A stretch of 64,000 nucleotides of DNA from Candidatus Binataceae bacterium. Lineage in GTDB: Bacteria > Desulfobacterota > Binatia > Binatales > Binataceae. Of the stretch, positions 36,689-47,004 are shown in pieces (within the stretch, counting starts at the first letter, position 1; each line of letters starts with the position of its first letter). Made by a program: the position numbers and the translations under genes. A model generated the notes under the pieces. The model ran no database searches and had not been told where the DNA came from. It saw nothing but the letters and a program-made list of their open reading frames with translations. Where the stretch lies: contig DATGLK010000010.1 of the NCBI GenBank assembly GCA_035294265.1, positions 1 through 64,000 of the forward strand, read 5' to 3'.

Positions 36689-36724
36689 GCTCCGCCCCCT
36701 CGGCGTTAGGCAAGCGGAACCAAA

Positions 36725-37137
36725 TCAGGACTGTTGGCCAAGCCGAACAGCGGCTTCGAGCGCGGCTAGCCGTTCGCGGATATCCAGGGTTTGGTCAATG
36801 CGCCGCGTGGTTTCCGAGGCGCGCTCCTTGAGCGTCTCGATCCGATCATCAACTGAGCCAAAGCCCGCGCGCATTTCGCGACGCAGCCCGTCGAGACGTT
36901 CGTCAAACGACCGCGTCCCAGCCTGCATTTCAACGCGCAGCGACTCGACTTTGGTGTCGACTGCGCCAATCTTCATGTCCAGCGCACCGATTTTAGTATC
37001 CAGTGCAGTGATCTCGCTCTTGACTCCACCGATCTCGCCCCTGACTGCGGTTATATCGCCCTTGATCCGTTCAAGTTCGGGGCGAACAGGTCTTGGATCG
37101 CCTGCTTGACGGCGTCGTAGGTGCTTTTCAGGGGCAT
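36725..37137 (-). pseudogene. Coiled-coil protein gene interrupted by a -1 frameshift
   Basis: The frame starting at ATG 37137 reads MPLKSTYDAVKQAIQDLFAP, then runs into a stop a few codons later. One base out of phase the same strand continues ELERIKGDITAVRGEI and then about 110 residues of heptad coiled coil ending EAAVRLGQQS. The break coincides with a run of four Gs on the + strand (37079-37082); one more base there restores a single open frame of about 138 residues. It could be a sequencing error, a true pseudogene, or, less likely, slippage. Function unknown. A shorter intact frame (36725-36976) covers only the C-terminal half. Confidence 0.6.
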
Positions 37138-37243
37138 GGTTTGAACTGTACCTTAATTTTCCAGCTTTCGGAAAGGCGCGGCTCCCTCGCTAGTGGTCTT
37201 GCTTTGACAGCGGGCACGCGCCTTGCTTGGATGACAACTTGCG

Positions 37244-38794
37244 ATGGGTGCTAAAGAAAATTTGCAGCGGATGGAAGAATTGGAGCGCCAGGCCGAGGCC
37301 GGCGGCGGCGCGGCCCGGCTGGAGCGCCAGCGCGCGGGTGGACGGCTGAGCGCGCGCGAACGAGTCGAGGTACTGCTGGATGCCGAATCCTTTGTCGAGT
37401 TGGACAAGTTTAAAACCCATCGCGCTAGCGATTTCGGGATGGATCAGCGACGCATCCCCGGCGACGGCGTAGTCACCGGCTATGGTCGCATCGACGGCCG
37501 CCAAGTGTGCGTCTTCTCCCAGGATTTCACCGTCTTTGGTGGCAGTCTGTCGGGCGCGTTTGCCGAAAAGATTTGTAAAGTCATGGATTTGGCCACCAGC
37601 GTGGGCTGCCCGATCATTGGACTCAACGATTCCGCCGGCGCCCGCATTCACGAGGGCGTGGTCTCGCTGGCCGGTTACGCCGATATCTTCTTGCGCAATG
37701 TGATGGCCTCCGGAGTGGTGCCGCAAATTTCGGCAATCATGGGGCCGTGCGCTGGCGGCGCGGTCTATTCGCCGGCGATGACCGACTTCGTAGTGATGGT
37801 GGAACATAGCTCCTACATGTTCATCACCGGTCCCGACGTGATCCGAGCCACCACTCACGAAGAGGTTACGATGGAACAGCTCGGCGGCGCCGACACCCAT
37901 GCGCTGCGCTCGGGGGTCTGCCATTTGCAGCAACCCGACGATCGCTCGGCCCTGCTAGCTATCCGCCGTTTACTTGGCTTCATGCCACCCAACAACCTGG
38001 AAGATCCACCGGCACGCGCCAGCGGCGACGACCCGCAACGTCGTGACCCCGAATTGGACACGCTCGTGCCCGAAAACCCGACCAAGCCCTACGACATGCG
38101 CGACATTATCCGCCGGGTGGTCGACCAAGGTGAATTCTTCGAACTTCAGTCGCGCTATGCGCAGAATATCTTAATTGGCTTTGCCCACTTAGGCGGTTAC
38201 TCGGTGGGTGTGGTCGCCAATCAACCGGCGGTTTTGGCCGGTTGCCTGGATATCGACGCCTCGGTGAAAGCTGCTCGCTTCGTGCGTTTTTGCGATTGCT
38301 TCAATATTCCGCTGGTCACCTTTGTCGATGTGCCGGGATTCCTGCCGGGTACCGCGCAGGAATTCGGCGGAATTATCAAGCATGGCGCCAAACTGTTGTA
38401 CGCCTATTGCGAGGCCACCGTACCCAAGGTCACGGTCATCACACGCAAGGCTTACGGCGGCGCCTACGACGTGATGTCCTCCAAGCATCTGCGCGGCGAT
38501 TTCAACTTCGCCTATCCCAGCGCGGAAATCGCAGTAATGGGACCCGAGGGGGCGATCAACATCATATTTCGCGACCAGCTCAAGCAGGCTTCCGATGAAG
38601 TCGCCGAGCGCGCCCGCCTGACCGAGGAATACCGGCGTGCCTTCGCCAATCCTTTCAAGGCCGCCGAGTTGGGCTACGTGGACGAAGTACTGCGTCCGCG
38701 CGATACCCGCCCGCGACTGATTGCTTCGCTGCGCGCGCTGGAAAACAAGCGCCAGCACAACCCGCCGCGCAAGCACGGCAATATTCCATTGTGA
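37244..38794 (+). CDS. pccB: Propionyl-CoA carboxylase beta subunit (carboxyltransferase)
   Basis: Transfers carboxyl from biotin to propionyl-CoA, giving methylmalonyl-CoA. 516 residues, normal length. Seen: [28 protein letters not shown], the acyl-CoA site [29 protein letters not shown], and the second oxyanion region [14 protein letters not shown] and AYGGAYDVM. The motifs favour PccB over acetyl-CoA carboxylase. The gene begins a four-gene run with biotin carboxylase, biotin carrier and mutase. The start has no strong ribosome-binding site. Confidence 0.92.
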   Translation: MGAKENLQRMEELERQAEAGGGAARLERQRAGGRLSARERVEVLLDAESFVELDKFKTHRASDFGMDQRRIPGDGVVTGYGRIDGRQVCVFSQDFTVFGGSLSGAFAEKICKVMDLATSVGCPIIGLNDSAGARIHEGVVSLAGYADIFLRNVMASGVVPQISAIMGPCAGGAVYSPAMTDFVVMVEHSSYMFITGPDVIRATTHEEVTMEQLGGADTHALRSGVCHLQQPDDRSALLAIRRLLGFMPPNNLEDPPARASGDDPQRRDPELDTLVPENPTKPYDMRDIIRRVVDQGEFFELQSRYAQNILIGFAHLGGYSVGVVANQPAVLAGCLDIDASVKAARFVRFCDCFNIPLVTFVDVPGFLPGTAQEFGGIIKHGAKLLYAYCEATVPKVTVITRKAYGGAYDVMSSKHLRGDFNFAYPSAEIAVMGPEGAINIIFRDQLKQASDEVAERARLTEEYRRAFANPFKAAELGYVDEVLRPRDTRPRLIASLRALENKRQHNPPRKHGNIPL

Positions 38795-38816
38795 CGCCTG
38801 CAAGACCCTCGCCGCC

Positions 38817-40316
38817 ATGTTCAAACGCATCCTAATCGCCAATCGTGGCGAGATAGCCCTACGCGTGATGCGAGCTTGCCGCGATCTGGGAATCGAGAGC
38901 GTGGCGGTTTTTTCCGAACCCGACCGGACCGCCGCGCACGTTCTGGCCGCCGACCTGGCGCTGCCCATCGGCCCTGCGCCGGCCGCCGAGAGTTATTTGA
39001 ATACGTCACGTCTGATTGAAGCGGCCCGGCGCGTCGGGGTGCAGGCGATTCATCCCGGCTACGGCTTTTTGTCGGAGAACGCGCGCTTTGCCCGTGCCGT
39101 AAACGAAGCTGGGCTGGTCTTTATCGGCCCCTCGCCCGAAGCGATCGAGCAAATGGGCGACAAGGTCGCGGCGCGCCGTCTGATGGCGGCTGCCGGCGTG
39201 CCGGTGGTCCCTGGTTCGCCGGGGCTGGTGGCCGACGAAGCAGCAGTCCGGGCCACTATCAAGGAAATCGGGCTGCCGATCATGCTCAAGGCGGCCGGCG
39301 GCGGCGGGGGCAAAGGGATGCGCCTGGTGGAGGAGGAAAAGGACCTCGGCCCCGCGATCCGCGCGGTCATGGGCGAGGCACGCTCAGCTTTCGGCGACGC
39401 CCGCTTTTACGTTGAACGCTTCATTCGTCAACCCCATCATATCGAGTTCCAGATCTTTGCCGATCAAACCGGCCGCACCGTCCATCTGTTCGAACGCGAA
39501 TGCTCTATTCAACGCCGCAACCAGAAGGTGGTGGAGGAAAGTCCTTCGCCGGTAATGACGCCCGCCTTGCGTGCCGCGATGGGCGCGATTGCGGTCAAGG
39601 CGGCCCAGGCGGTCAATTACACGGGAGCCGGAACTATCGAATTTCTGCTCGATAGCCAGCGCAATTTTTATTTTCTGGAGATGAATACTCGAATCCAGGT
39701 CGAGCATCCGATCACCGAGCTGGTAACCGGCACCGATTTGGTGCGCGCACAGATAGAGGTTGCCGCCGGGCTGCCGCTGCCCTTTCGCCAGGAGGAGCTG
39801 AGACAATCGGGATGGGGGCTGGAATGCCGCATCTACGCCGAGGACGCACGCCATGACTTCGCCCCAGCTCCAGGCAGAATCACGCGCTTGCGCCTGCCCG
39901 AAGGCCCCGGTGTACGCAACGATTGCGGCGTGCGCGAGGGCGGCGAAGTCTCTACCTATTACGATCCAATGATCGCCAAACTGGCGGTGTGGGGCAGCGA
40001 TCGAGCCCAGGCGCTCAGCCGAATGCGCCGGGCACTGGGCGAGTACGAGATCGGCGGCAGCTTGCACACCAATCTGGAATTCCATCGCTGGCTGATGGAC
40101 CATCCCCGCTTCTTGGCCGGCGATTACGACGTCGGCTTCGTCCACGACGAGTACCATCCGCAGCCAACCGAGCCGGTGGAACCGCCCTTGCTGGCGGCAG
40201 CGCTGGCGGCCGCTTTAGCTACCAGGCGCCGCGCCCACAGCGGGCCCGGCGCACGAGCGGAGACGGGCTCGGCCTGGAAGACTCTAAGCCGGCTGCAATG
40301 GCTTCAGCGCCGTTAG
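38817..40316 (+). CDS. Biotin carboxylase subunit of acyl-CoA carboxylase
   Basis: 499 residues from the ATG giving the standard MFKRILIANRGEIALRVMRA start; a longer frame has no family similarity. ATP-grasp loop AAGGGGGKGM at about 160-169, catalytic region LFERECSIQRRNQKVVEE, and metal-binding EMNTRIQVEHP. It ends after the biotin carboxylase C-terminal domain, so the biotin carrier is separate, unlike fused PccA. It follows pccB by 22 bases and charges biotin on the next gene's product. Confidence 0.92.
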   Translation: MFKRILIANRGEIALRVMRACRDLGIESVAVFSEPDRTAAHVLAADLALPIGPAPAAESYLNTSRLIEAARRVGVQAIHPGYGFLSENARFARAVNEAGLVFIGPSPEAIEQMGDKVAARRLMAAAGVPVVPGSPGLVADEAAVRATIKEIGLPIMLKAAGGGGGKGMRLVEEEKDLGPAIRAVMGEARSAFGDARFYVERFIRQPHHIEFQIFADQTGRTVHLFERECSIQRRNQKVVEESPSPVMTPALRAAMGAIAVKAAQAVNYTGAGTIEFLLDSQRNFYFLEMNTRIQVEHPITELVTGTDLVRAQIEVAAGLPLPFRQEELRQSGWGLECRIYAEDARHDFAPAPGRITRLRLPEGPGVRNDCGVREGGEVSTYYDPMIAKLAVWGSDRAQALSRMRRALGEYEIGGSLHTNLEFHRWLMDHPRFLAGDYDVGFVHDEYHPQPTEPVEPPLLAAALAAALATRRRAHSGPGARAETGSAWKTLSRLQWLQRR

Positions 40317-40816
40317 GCGAGGAAATGAAACGCAGCGGTTCGGTAAATGGCGAAGTGTTTGAATTCAGCGCGCATGAAACGGCACCTGACAACTGGCGCG
40401 TGGAACTCAACGGCGTTGCTTACGAGCTCGAATTGCAAGAGCTTTTCCCCGGGTGCTTTTCCATCCTGCTTGATGGCCGTTCGCTGCTTGCGGACCTGAC
40501 TGCCCATGACGACAGCTTCGAAATTCAGATCGCGGGACAGACGTTGCGGCTCGATCTCGGCGCGGCCCGTGCCGCCGCTCCGCGCCAGGCCCAGGCGGGC
40601 GGAGCGCTGGAAATCAAAGCTATGATGCCCGGTCGGGTGGTGGAAGTTCTAGTCACTGCGCAAAAGCTGGTCGAGGCCGAACAGGGCTTGGTGGTGATCG
40701 AGGCAATGAAGATGGAGAATGAAATTCGGGCACCACGGGCCGGTCGGATCCTCGCGATCAAAGTAACCGCCGGGCAAACCGTCGAAACCGGACAGGTCCT
40801 GATGGTCCTGGAATAA
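40298..40816 (+). CDS. Biotin carboxyl carrier protein of acyl-CoA carboxylase
   Basis: 172 residues from ATG 40298, overlapping the biotin carboxylase by 19 bases; a second ATG at 40325 directly after GAGGA is also possible. The C-terminal biotinyl domain has the EAMKMEN motif with K138 as the biotin site, followed by [10 protein letters not shown] and ends GQVLMVLE. The N-terminal 90 residues form a beta-rich linker or BT-like domain, probably for subunit contact. Confidence 0.88.
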   Translation: MASAPLGEEMKRSGSVNGEVFEFSAHETAPDNWRVELNGVAYELELQELFPGCFSILLDGRSLLADLTAHDDSFEIQIAGQTLRLDLGAARAAAPRQAQAGGALEIKAMMPGRVVEVLVTAQKLVEAEQGLVVIEAMKMENEIRAPRAGRILAIKVTAGQTVETGQVLMVLE

Positions 40817-40832
40817 TCGGGTGAGGTCGGCG

Positions 40833-42503
40833 ATGGCGGAAGAAAAGGAGTTGGCACAGGCGCGCCGCCGCTGGCAGGAGCAAGTGCTGGAGCCGGCCCT
40901 AGCGCGCAGCGGCGAGCGACGCGAACGCTTCACCACCAGCTCGGACCTGGAGGTGCATCGGCTGTACGACCCGACCGATCTGAGCGAGTTCGACTACCTG
41001 CGCGACCTCGGGTTTCCCGGCCAATACCCGTTCACCCGCGGAGTTCAGCCCACGATGTATCGCGGGCGGCTGTGGACGATGCGCCAGTATGCCGGCTACG
41101 GCACCGCCGAGGAGGCCAATCGCCGTTACCGTTTCCTCTTCGAGCAGGGACAGACCGGCCTATCGGTCGCCTTCGATCTACCCACTCAGATGGGCCGTGA
41201 CGCCGACCATCCGCTGGCCCAGGGCGAAGTGGGCCGGGTCGGAGTGGCGATCAGTGCGCTGCCCGACATGGAGCAGCTGCTGGAGGGACTGCCGCTGGAC
41301 CGGATCTCGACCTCGATGACGATTAACGCGACCGCCGCCGTCCTGCTGGCTCTCTACCTGGTGGTGGCGCAGCGGCGCGGGGTGGCATGGAGCAAGCTCA
41401 ACGGCACGATTCAGAATGACATCCTCAAGGAATATGTCGCGCGGGGCACCTATATCTATCCTCCGCGCCCCTCGATGCGGCTGATTACCGATATTTTCGG
41501 CTTCACCAGCCGCGAGGTGCCCAATTGGAACCCCATTTCGATTTCCGGCTACCATATCCGCGAGGCTGGCTCGACCGCGGCCCAGGAGTTGGCCTTCACT
41601 CTGGCCAACGCCATCGCCTACGTTGAAGCAGCGCTAGCGGCGGGGCTGGCTGTGGATAGCTTCGCGCCGCGCCTGTCGTTCTTTTTCAACGTCCACAATA
41701 ATTTCTTCGAGGAGATCGCCAAATTTCGCGCCGCGCGCCGGATGTGGGCCCAAATCATGCGGCAGCGTTTTGGCGCCCGCCTGGCTCATTCGATGGCCTT
41801 ACGCTTTCATGCCCAGACCGCTGGCATGACGCTGGCCGCTCACCAGGTCGACAACAACGTGGTGCGGGTGACCCTGCAAGCGCTGGCCGCGGTTTTGGGC
41901 GGAACGCAATCGCTGCACACCAACGCCAAGGACGAGGCGCTGGCGCTGCCGACTGAGGCCTCGGCCCTGCTCGCCCTGCGCACCCAACAGGTAATCGCGC
42001 ACGAGAGCGGGGTCGATAGCACCGTCGATCCGCTGGCCGGCTCCTATTTCGTGGAGCGGCTTACGAGCGATTTGGAAGCCCAGGCATTGCACTACCTTGC
42101 GCGAATCGACGAGCTGGGTGGCGCGGTGGCGGCAATCGAGCAAGGATACCTGCAGCGCGAGATTCAAAACGCGGCCTATCGCTACCAGCGCGAGATCGAA
42201 AGCGGTCAGCGCGTCGTGGTCGGAGTCAACCGGTATCGCAGTCACGAGGAAGTGCCGATCGAGGTCCTGCGCGTCGATCCCGAGTTGGAGCAAAAACAGC
42301 ATGAGCGCTTGGCGCAGTTGCGCGCCGGGCGCGACCGCGTCGCGACCGCGCGCGCGTTGGCTGGAGTCGAGCGCGCCGCCCGGGCGGGCGACAATCTGCT
42401 GCCCGCGATTCTGGAGGCGGTGCGCGCGCTGGCCACGGTGGGTGAAATCGCCGACGCTTTGCGCGCGGTATTTGGCGAATATCGTCCGGGGCGGGAGTTT
42501 TAA
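40833..42503 (+). CDS. Methylmalonyl-CoA mutase, catalytic (large) subunit without B12 domain
   Basis: 556 residues from ATG 40833 with GAGG 8 bases upstream; a GTG four codons earlier is possible. It covers only the TIM-barrel substrate domain ([34 protein letters not shown]). The residues that distinguish methylmalonyl- from isobutyryl-CoA mutase are the MCM type: Y86 (RQYAG) and R204 (EYVARGTY), where isobutyryl-CoA mutase has Phe and Gln. The cobalamin-binding domain must be a separate protein, and none is encoded in this window; nor is an epimerase. With the carboxylase it completes propionyl-CoA to succinyl-CoA. Confidence 0.88.
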   Translation: MAEEKELAQARRRWQEQVLEPALARSGERRERFTTSSDLEVHRLYDPTDLSEFDYLRDLGFPGQYPFTRGVQPTMYRGRLWTMRQYAGYGTAEEANRRYRFLFEQGQTGLSVAFDLPTQMGRDADHPLAQGEVGRVGVAISALPDMEQLLEGLPLDRISTSMTINATAAVLLALYLVVAQRRGVAWSKLNGTIQNDILKEYVARGTYIYPPRPSMRLITDIFGFTSREVPNWNPISISGYHIREAGSTAAQELAFTLANAIAYVEAALAAGLAVDSFAPRLSFFFNVHNNFFEEIAKFRAARRMWAQIMRQRFGARLAHSMALRFHAQTAGMTLAAHQVDNNVVRVTLQALAAVLGGTQSLHTNAKDEALALPTEASALLALRTQQVIAHESGVDSTVDPLAGSYFVERLTSDLEAQALHYLARIDELGGAVAAIEQGYLQREIQNAAYRYQREIESGQRVVVGVNRYRSHEEVPIEVLRVDPELEQKQHERLAQLRAGRDRVATARALAGVERAARAGDNLLPAILEAVRALATVGEIADALRAVFGEYRPGREF

Positions 42504-42575
42504 TCCGCTCCTCTATTGCGAGAGCGCGCCCTCGCATTCATCATAGAATTCAATCGCAAGGGGAGAAGAACCAGC

Positions 42576-43139
42576 ATGGGGCCAGTCGGCAACGCAGTCT
42601 TTCTGACCAGAGGCGTGGGCAAGCACCGCGAGAAGCTCACTTCCTTTGAGTTAGCGTTGCGCGCCGCCGGCATTGCCGAGTACAACCTGGTGCGGGTCAG
42701 CTCGATCTTTCCGCCCAACTGCCGGCTCATCCCGCAACAAGAAGGGCTGAAGTACCTCACCCCCGGCCAGATCGTGTATACGGTGATGCACGACAACGCG
42801 ACTAACGAACCCCACCGGTTGATGGCGGCCTCGGTCGGGCTGGCGATTCCCGCCAATCCCTCCCAGTACGGCTACTTGTCTGAGCATCACAGCTACGGCG
42901 AAACCGAGCAGAAGGCGGGCGACTATGCCGAGGATCTGGCGGCCTCGATGCTGGCCACGATTCTGGGTGTGGACTTCGATCCCAACGTGGGTTACGACGA
43001 GCGCAAGGATATTTGGCGGATGTCGGACAAAATCGTCACCACCCGCAACGTTACCCAATCCGCGATCGGCGATCGTGACGGTCTGTGGACCACGGTGGTG
43101 GCGGCCGCGGTCTTCGTGGTCGTACCCGACAACCGCTAA
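42576..43139 (+). CDS. Pyruvoyl-dependent arginine decarboxylase
   Basis: Makes agmatine from arginine with a self-generated pyruvoyl group. 187 residues from the ATG 42576, with GGGGAG about 10 bases upstream. The self-cleavage site is RVSSIFPPNC, between S42 and S43, giving beta and alpha chains. Also NEPHRLMAASVGLAIP, and the acidic GYDERKDIW segment. Family is mostly archaeal, with scattered bacterial members. First step of an agmatine route to polyamines; no other polyamine gene is nearby. Confidence 0.9.
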   Translation: MGPVGNAVFLTRGVGKHREKLTSFELALRAAGIAEYNLVRVSSIFPPNCRLIPQQEGLKYLTPGQIVYTVMHDNATNEPHRLMAASVGLAIPANPSQYGYLSEHHSYGETEQKAGDYAEDLAASMLATILGVDFDPNVGYDERKDIWRMSDKIVTTRNVTQSAIGDRDGLWTTVVAAAVFVVVPDNR

Positions 43140-43192
43140 TTAAGGCAACTTGCTTTCGTCGCGGGCTCAACCGACGCAGGCAGCGCACTGAT

Positions 43193-44032
43193 ATGAGCGA
43201 AGCCAAAACAGCCCCAGGCGGTGCGCAAACAGCGCTGCCACCCGAGCCGCTGACCCTGGACGGGGCAGCGATTTTGCATCAGATGGTGCGGGTTAACTGG
43301 GCGGCCTGGAAAAGGCTTGATCCCCAGATCCGTCGCCAAGCATGCGCCCAAGCCGAAACCCTGTTGGCACAAACCGCCTCCGGCTCCAGTGCCCTGTTTT
43401 CCCTGCTCGGCCACAAGGGCGATCTGATGCTGGTCCATTTCCGCCCTGATTTCGCGGCCCTCCAGGAGGCCGAGCGCCAATGGCAGGGGCTGGCGCTGGC
43501 GGATCTGTGCGAATACGCCGGCTCTTACCTATCGGTAGTGGAACTCGGGCTGTACGAAGCTTCACTCAAGCTCTACCAAGCCCTGGCGCGGGAGGGGATC
43601 GCCCCCGGCAGTCCGCCATGGAGCGAGCGGGTGAGCGCCGAGCGCGCGCGCTTGCGCGAATTGATGGCCGGGCGGTTGTCGCCCCCCATCCCCCAGCGCC
43701 GCTACCTGTGCTTTTATCCAATGGACAAGCGCCGGGGCGAGCAACGCAATTGGTACGAATTGCCCATCGCGCGACGCCAGGAACTGATGCACGACCACGG
43801 GCTTATCGGGCGCAAGTACGCGGGTCAGGTAACTCAGATAATTTCCGGATCGATCGGCCTGGATGATTGGGAATGGGGCGTCGATCTTTTCGCCGACGAC
43901 CCCCTGGTCTTCAAAAAGCTTATCTACGAGATGCGCTTTGACAGCGCCAGCGCCGCTTACGCCGCGTTTGGAACCTTCTATCTGGGGCTGCGTATTGCCC
44001 CGGGCGAATTGGCCCACGCACTCCTGGCCTGA
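43193..44032 (+). CDS. hemQ: Coproheme decarboxylase HemQ (chlorite dismutase-like)
   Basis: 279 residues from ATG 43193; weak ribosome-binding site. HemQ decarboxylates coproheme to haem b in the coproporphyrin-dependent pathway. Seen: CFYPMDKRR...NWYELP with the reactive tyrosine Y188, MHDHGLIGRKY with proximal histidine H202, and the family block GSIGLDDWEWGVDLFADDP. The Arg needed for chlorite dismutation is not identifiable, which agrees with HemQ. Preceded by arginine decarboxylase at 53 bases; other haem genes are not in the window. Confidence 0.9.
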   Translation: MSEAKTAPGGAQTALPPEPLTLDGAAILHQMVRVNWAAWKRLDPQIRRQACAQAETLLAQTASGSSALFSLLGHKGDLMLVHFRPDFAALQEAERQWQGLALADLCEYAGSYLSVVELGLYEASLKLYQALAREGIAPGSPPWSERVSAERARLRELMAGRLSPPIPQRRYLCFYPMDKRRGEQRNWYELPIARRQELMHDHGLIGRKYAGQVTQIISGSIGLDDWEWGVDLFADDPLVFKKLIYEMRFDSASAAYAAFGTFYLGLRIAPGELAHALLA

Positions 44033-44058
44033 CCAGGCTGCATCCCAGGGAGCGAATT

Positions 44059-45042
44059 TTGGCCACCGCAATCGTCGTACAGCGCCACGGCGGGCCTGAA
44101 GTCCTGCAATACCACGAGTTGGAACTGCGCCCCCCGGCGGCGGGCGAGGTCGTCGTGCGCCATACCGTAATCGGGGTCAACTTCGCCGACATCTATCAGC
44201 GCACCGGTCAGTTCGGTGAAGAAGACTCTCCGCCCCTGCCTCTCATCCCGGGAATCCAAGGTGGCGGTGTGGTGATCGCGCTGGGCCCCGGCGTGAGCGG
44301 ATTTAAAGAAGGCGACCGGGTGGCCTATCCGGGGCCGATCGGATCGTACGCAAGCGAGCGGGTAATCGCGGCCGATCGACTGGTCAAACCCCCGCCCGAC
44401 CTCGACGACGAAACTGTGGCGGCAGCGATGGTGCGCGGCTTGACCGCCGAATACCTTTTGCGGCGGCTCTACCGCGTCCAGCCCGGCGACACCATCCTGG
44501 TCCACGCCGCGGCGGGCGGAGTCGGGATGATCCTTTGCCAATGGGGGAAATATCTGGGTGCCACGGTGATCGGCACCGTCAGCACGCTGGCCAAGGCCGA
44601 ATTGATCCGCGGCCTGGGCTGCGACCATCCCATCGTCTATACCCAAGAAGACTTTGTCGAGCGGGTGATGGATCTGACCGGCGGTAAAGGGGTGGACGTG
44701 GTTTACGACAGCGTGGGGCGCGACACTTTCGCCGGTTCGCTGCGATGCCTGCGGCCGCGCGCAATGGCAATCAACTACGGCACTGCCTCAGGCCAAGTCG
44801 AGCCCTTGCCCCTGCAACGCCTGCACCGCAAAGCGCTAATCGTCACACGTCCCACGCTACCGGCCTGGATCGCCACGCGCGCGGAGCTCGACACCGCCGT
44901 GGAAGCGGTCTTCGACGCGCTGCGGCGCAAGATCTTCTCGGTTCCCATCACCGCGCGCTATCCCCTGGCCCAGGCTGCCGAGGCCCATCGTGCGCTGGAG
45001 AGCCGCGCCACCACTGGCGCGCTGGTCCTCCTTGCTCAATAG
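44059..45042 (+). CDS. Zinc-independent quinone oxidoreductase (NADPH-dependent, MDR superfamily)
   Basis: 327 residues starting at TTG 44059, with AGGGAG 9 bases upstream. Medium-chain reductase: N-terminal GroES-like domain (VIGVNFADIYQRTGQF, PGIQGGGVVIALG), NADPH-binding AAAGGVGMILCQWGKYLGA. No zinc-ligand cysteines. Closest pattern is QOR of E. coli type (qorA), reducing quinones or enones. Follows hemQ by 26 bases. Confidence 0.88.
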   Translation: MATAIVVQRHGGPEVLQYHELELRPPAAGEVVVRHTVIGVNFADIYQRTGQFGEEDSPPLPLIPGIQGGGVVIALGPGVSGFKEGDRVAYPGPIGSYASERVIAADRLVKPPPDLDDETVAAAMVRGLTAEYLLRRLYRVQPGDTILVHAAAGGVGMILCQWGKYLGATVIGTVSTLAKAELIRGLGCDHPIVYTQEDFVERVMDLTGGKGVDVVYDSVGRDTFAGSLRCLRPRAMAINYGTASGQVEPLPLQRLHRKALIVTRPTLPAWIATRAELDTAVEAVFDALRRKIFSVPITARYPLAQAAEAHRALESRATTGALVLLAQ

Positions 45043-45207
45043 CGCCGACTGAGCCGCAACGAGAAGCCCAGTTCGCTCGGACTACTGGCTTGCGTTTATG
45101 GCCTTGGCCTGCGCTGAGCGGGCAGGGCACAAAGTCTGGCCGGCGCATTGGCAAATTCGATTGAAATGGGACCGGTGCGGGCCCAGCGGCTCGCACCGCG
45201 TCTCCAG

Positions 45208-45822
45208 CTATTTGCTGGCGACCAGGATTGCGGCTGGCGACTGGTCGTGTCGCCAAGGTGCCTCACAGTGTCGAAAGCCCGCCTGCTCCAGCCATTGCAG
45301 ATGGGCGTCGATACCCCCTGGAGCCAAGCCCGCCAAGTCGTAATCCAGAAACAGTCCGCCGGGCTTGAGAACTCCATGAATCGCGCGATAGACCGCACTC
45401 ATCGCGGCCGGCGCCCGCAGATTGTGAATGGCCAGCCCGGAGACGACTAGGTCGAAGGGACCACCCACCCGGGAACTCCAGGCGGGGTCAGTCAAGTCCG
45501 CCAGCACGTAGCGGATTTTAGCGGCATGAGCGGTAAGGCGGGCGCGTGCCTGCTCGAACATCGGCGCGGAGTAATCCTGCAGCGTCACCCGCGCGTGGGG
45601 AAAACGGCGGCAAACCTCCTCGGTGACCAAGCCATACCCGGCCCCAACGTCCAGCACTTCCAGGGCTGCATCGGTCGGGAAAGGAGCCAGCGCTAGCATT
45701 CGTGCCAGCAACGGCCGCCGCTCATCGTCGCGCGTGACGTCACGCGCGATCCATTCAGCTACATACTCGGCTGAGTGCCAGTCGTGCTCTCCCATCGGAG
45801 GATGACCTGCGGGCGATTCCAT
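45208..45822 (-). CDS. Class I SAM-dependent methyltransferase
   Basis: 204 residues. SAM motifs: VLDVGAGYGLVTEEV (motif I), VTLQDYSAPM with acidic residue after beta-2, FDLVVSGLAIHNL (motif II) and LKPGGLFLDYD. GAGG lies 7 bases before the ATG. Substrate unknown. It converges on the quinone oxidoreductase gene with about 165 bases between them. Confidence 0.87.
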   Translation of the reverse strand: MESPAGHPPMGEHDWHSAEYVAEWIARDVTRDDERRPLLARMLALAPFPTDAALEVLDVGAGYGLVTEEVCRRFPHARVTLQDYSAPMFEQARARLTAHAAKIRYVLADLTDPAWSSRVGGPFDLVVSGLAIHNLRAPAAMSAVYRAIHGVLKPGGLFLDYDLAGLAPGGIDAHLQWLEQAGFRHCEAPWRHDQSPAAILVASK

Positions 45823-46008
45823 TTTTGCACCTCGGCGTTTTTTGACCTCAGCAAAAATCCAGGCCCCGACCCCACGGTAGGATAGTACGACAGACGTCCA
45901 GCCGACAAAAGCCGCACCCGTGGAGTTGGCCGATCGCGCTCACGCGCGTTGGGCGCCCTCAGGTTGCTCGCGGCTGTTCCCGGCTGCTAGGTTAAGCGGC
46001 TATCGCCG

Positions 46009-46977
46009 ATGGAAAACTCAATACGCTTTTTTTGGGCATGTCGGCTGGGGTTGTTGCTCCTGGCCTTGGGATGGTTGGCGGGATGCGGTAGCGGAAGTAG
46101 CACCAGTGCGTTGGGCTCGGCGCTGGCGGTGAGCAACCAAAGCGCCAACAGCGTCACATTCTATGCGGCGGGCGCCAGTGGCAATGTCGCTCCTAGCGCC
46201 ATTCTGGCCGGCAATTCTACTCAACTCAATGGACCTACCGGGCTGGCCTTCGACTCCAGCGGGCGGCTGTACGTGGCCAACCTGGGCGGCGCCAGCGCGG
46301 CCGCATCGATCACGGTCTACCCTCCCGCCAGTAATAACAACACCGCTCCGATGAGCGTGATCAGCGGCAACAACACTGGGCTGGATCAACCGATGGGTCT
46401 GGCGGTTGCCAACGGCACGATTTATGTCGTCAACGCCGGTAATAACAGCGTCGCGACCTTTCCGGTTGGTGCCAATGGCAATATCGCGCCCAGCACCCTG
46501 ATCGCCGGCTCCTCCACCGGGCTTAACTTCCCCACCGGGATCGCGATCGACGCCAGCGGTAACCTCTACGTGGGCAATACCAACGGCGGCGCGGTGGATA
46601 TTTTTCCAGCCAACAGCTCCGGCAACGTGGCTCCCGCCAGCGCGATCGCTGGCAGCAATACCGGTCTTAATGGCCCCGCCGGGCTGGCCCTGGCCGGCGG
46701 CAATCTGTACGTGACCAACCAGTTGGGTTTCACCCTTAACGTGTACCCGGTGGGCATCAACGGCAACTTGGCCCCCTCGCAAACCATTTATGGTACGGGC
46801 AGCGGCCTGAACCAGCCGGTGGGAGTGGCCGTGGGAGCCGGTTCCATATACGTGGTGAATTTAACGAGCATCACCAGCTATCCGGTCAGGGGCAACGGCG
46901 CGATCGCCCCCAGCGCGGTGCTAACGGGCGCTTCCACCGGCCTAGCCCATCCGGTGTTTGTAACAATCCTGCCCTGA
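46009..46977 (+). CDS. NHL/beta-propeller-like repeat lipoprotein
   Basis: 322 residues. Signal peptide with lipobox LAGC (C26), then a low-complexity Ser/Gly stretch, then about six repeats of 45-50 residues with the pattern SGN[VI]AP[SA]...G..TGL..P.G[LI]A...G.LYV.N, as in NHL or SMP-30-like propellers. Strongly Asn, Gly and Ser rich; no Cys apart from the lipobox. Probably surface-located, binding protein or sugar. Function unknown. The gene ends 27 bases before the TetR-like gene. Confidence 0.8.
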   Translation: MENSIRFFWACRLGLLLLALGWLAGCGSGSSTSALGSALAVSNQSANSVTFYAAGASGNVAPSAILAGNSTQLNGPTGLAFDSSGRLYVANLGGASAAASITVYPPASNNNTAPMSVISGNNTGLDQPMGLAVANGTIYVVNAGNNSVATFPVGANGNIAPSTLIAGSSTGLNFPTGIAIDASGNLYVGNTNGGAVDIFPANSSGNVAPASAIAGSNTGLNGPAGLALAGGNLYVTNQLGFTLNVYPVGINGNLAPSQTIYGTGSGLNQPVGVAVGAGSIYVVNLTSITSYPVRGNGAIAPSAVLTGASTGLAHPVFVTILP

Positions 46978-47004
46978 GCTAAAGTCAAAGGCTCGAACCA
47001 GGCG

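Noticed and set aside
36725-37137. Programmed frameshifting
   Set aside because: The G4 run is shorter than known slippery sites and no stimulatory hairpin was seen; sequence error or pseudogene is simpler.
46009-46977. CRISPR-like or tandem DNA repeat
   Set aside because: The repetition comes from protein repeats in the beta-propeller lipoprotein and is not exact at DNA level.
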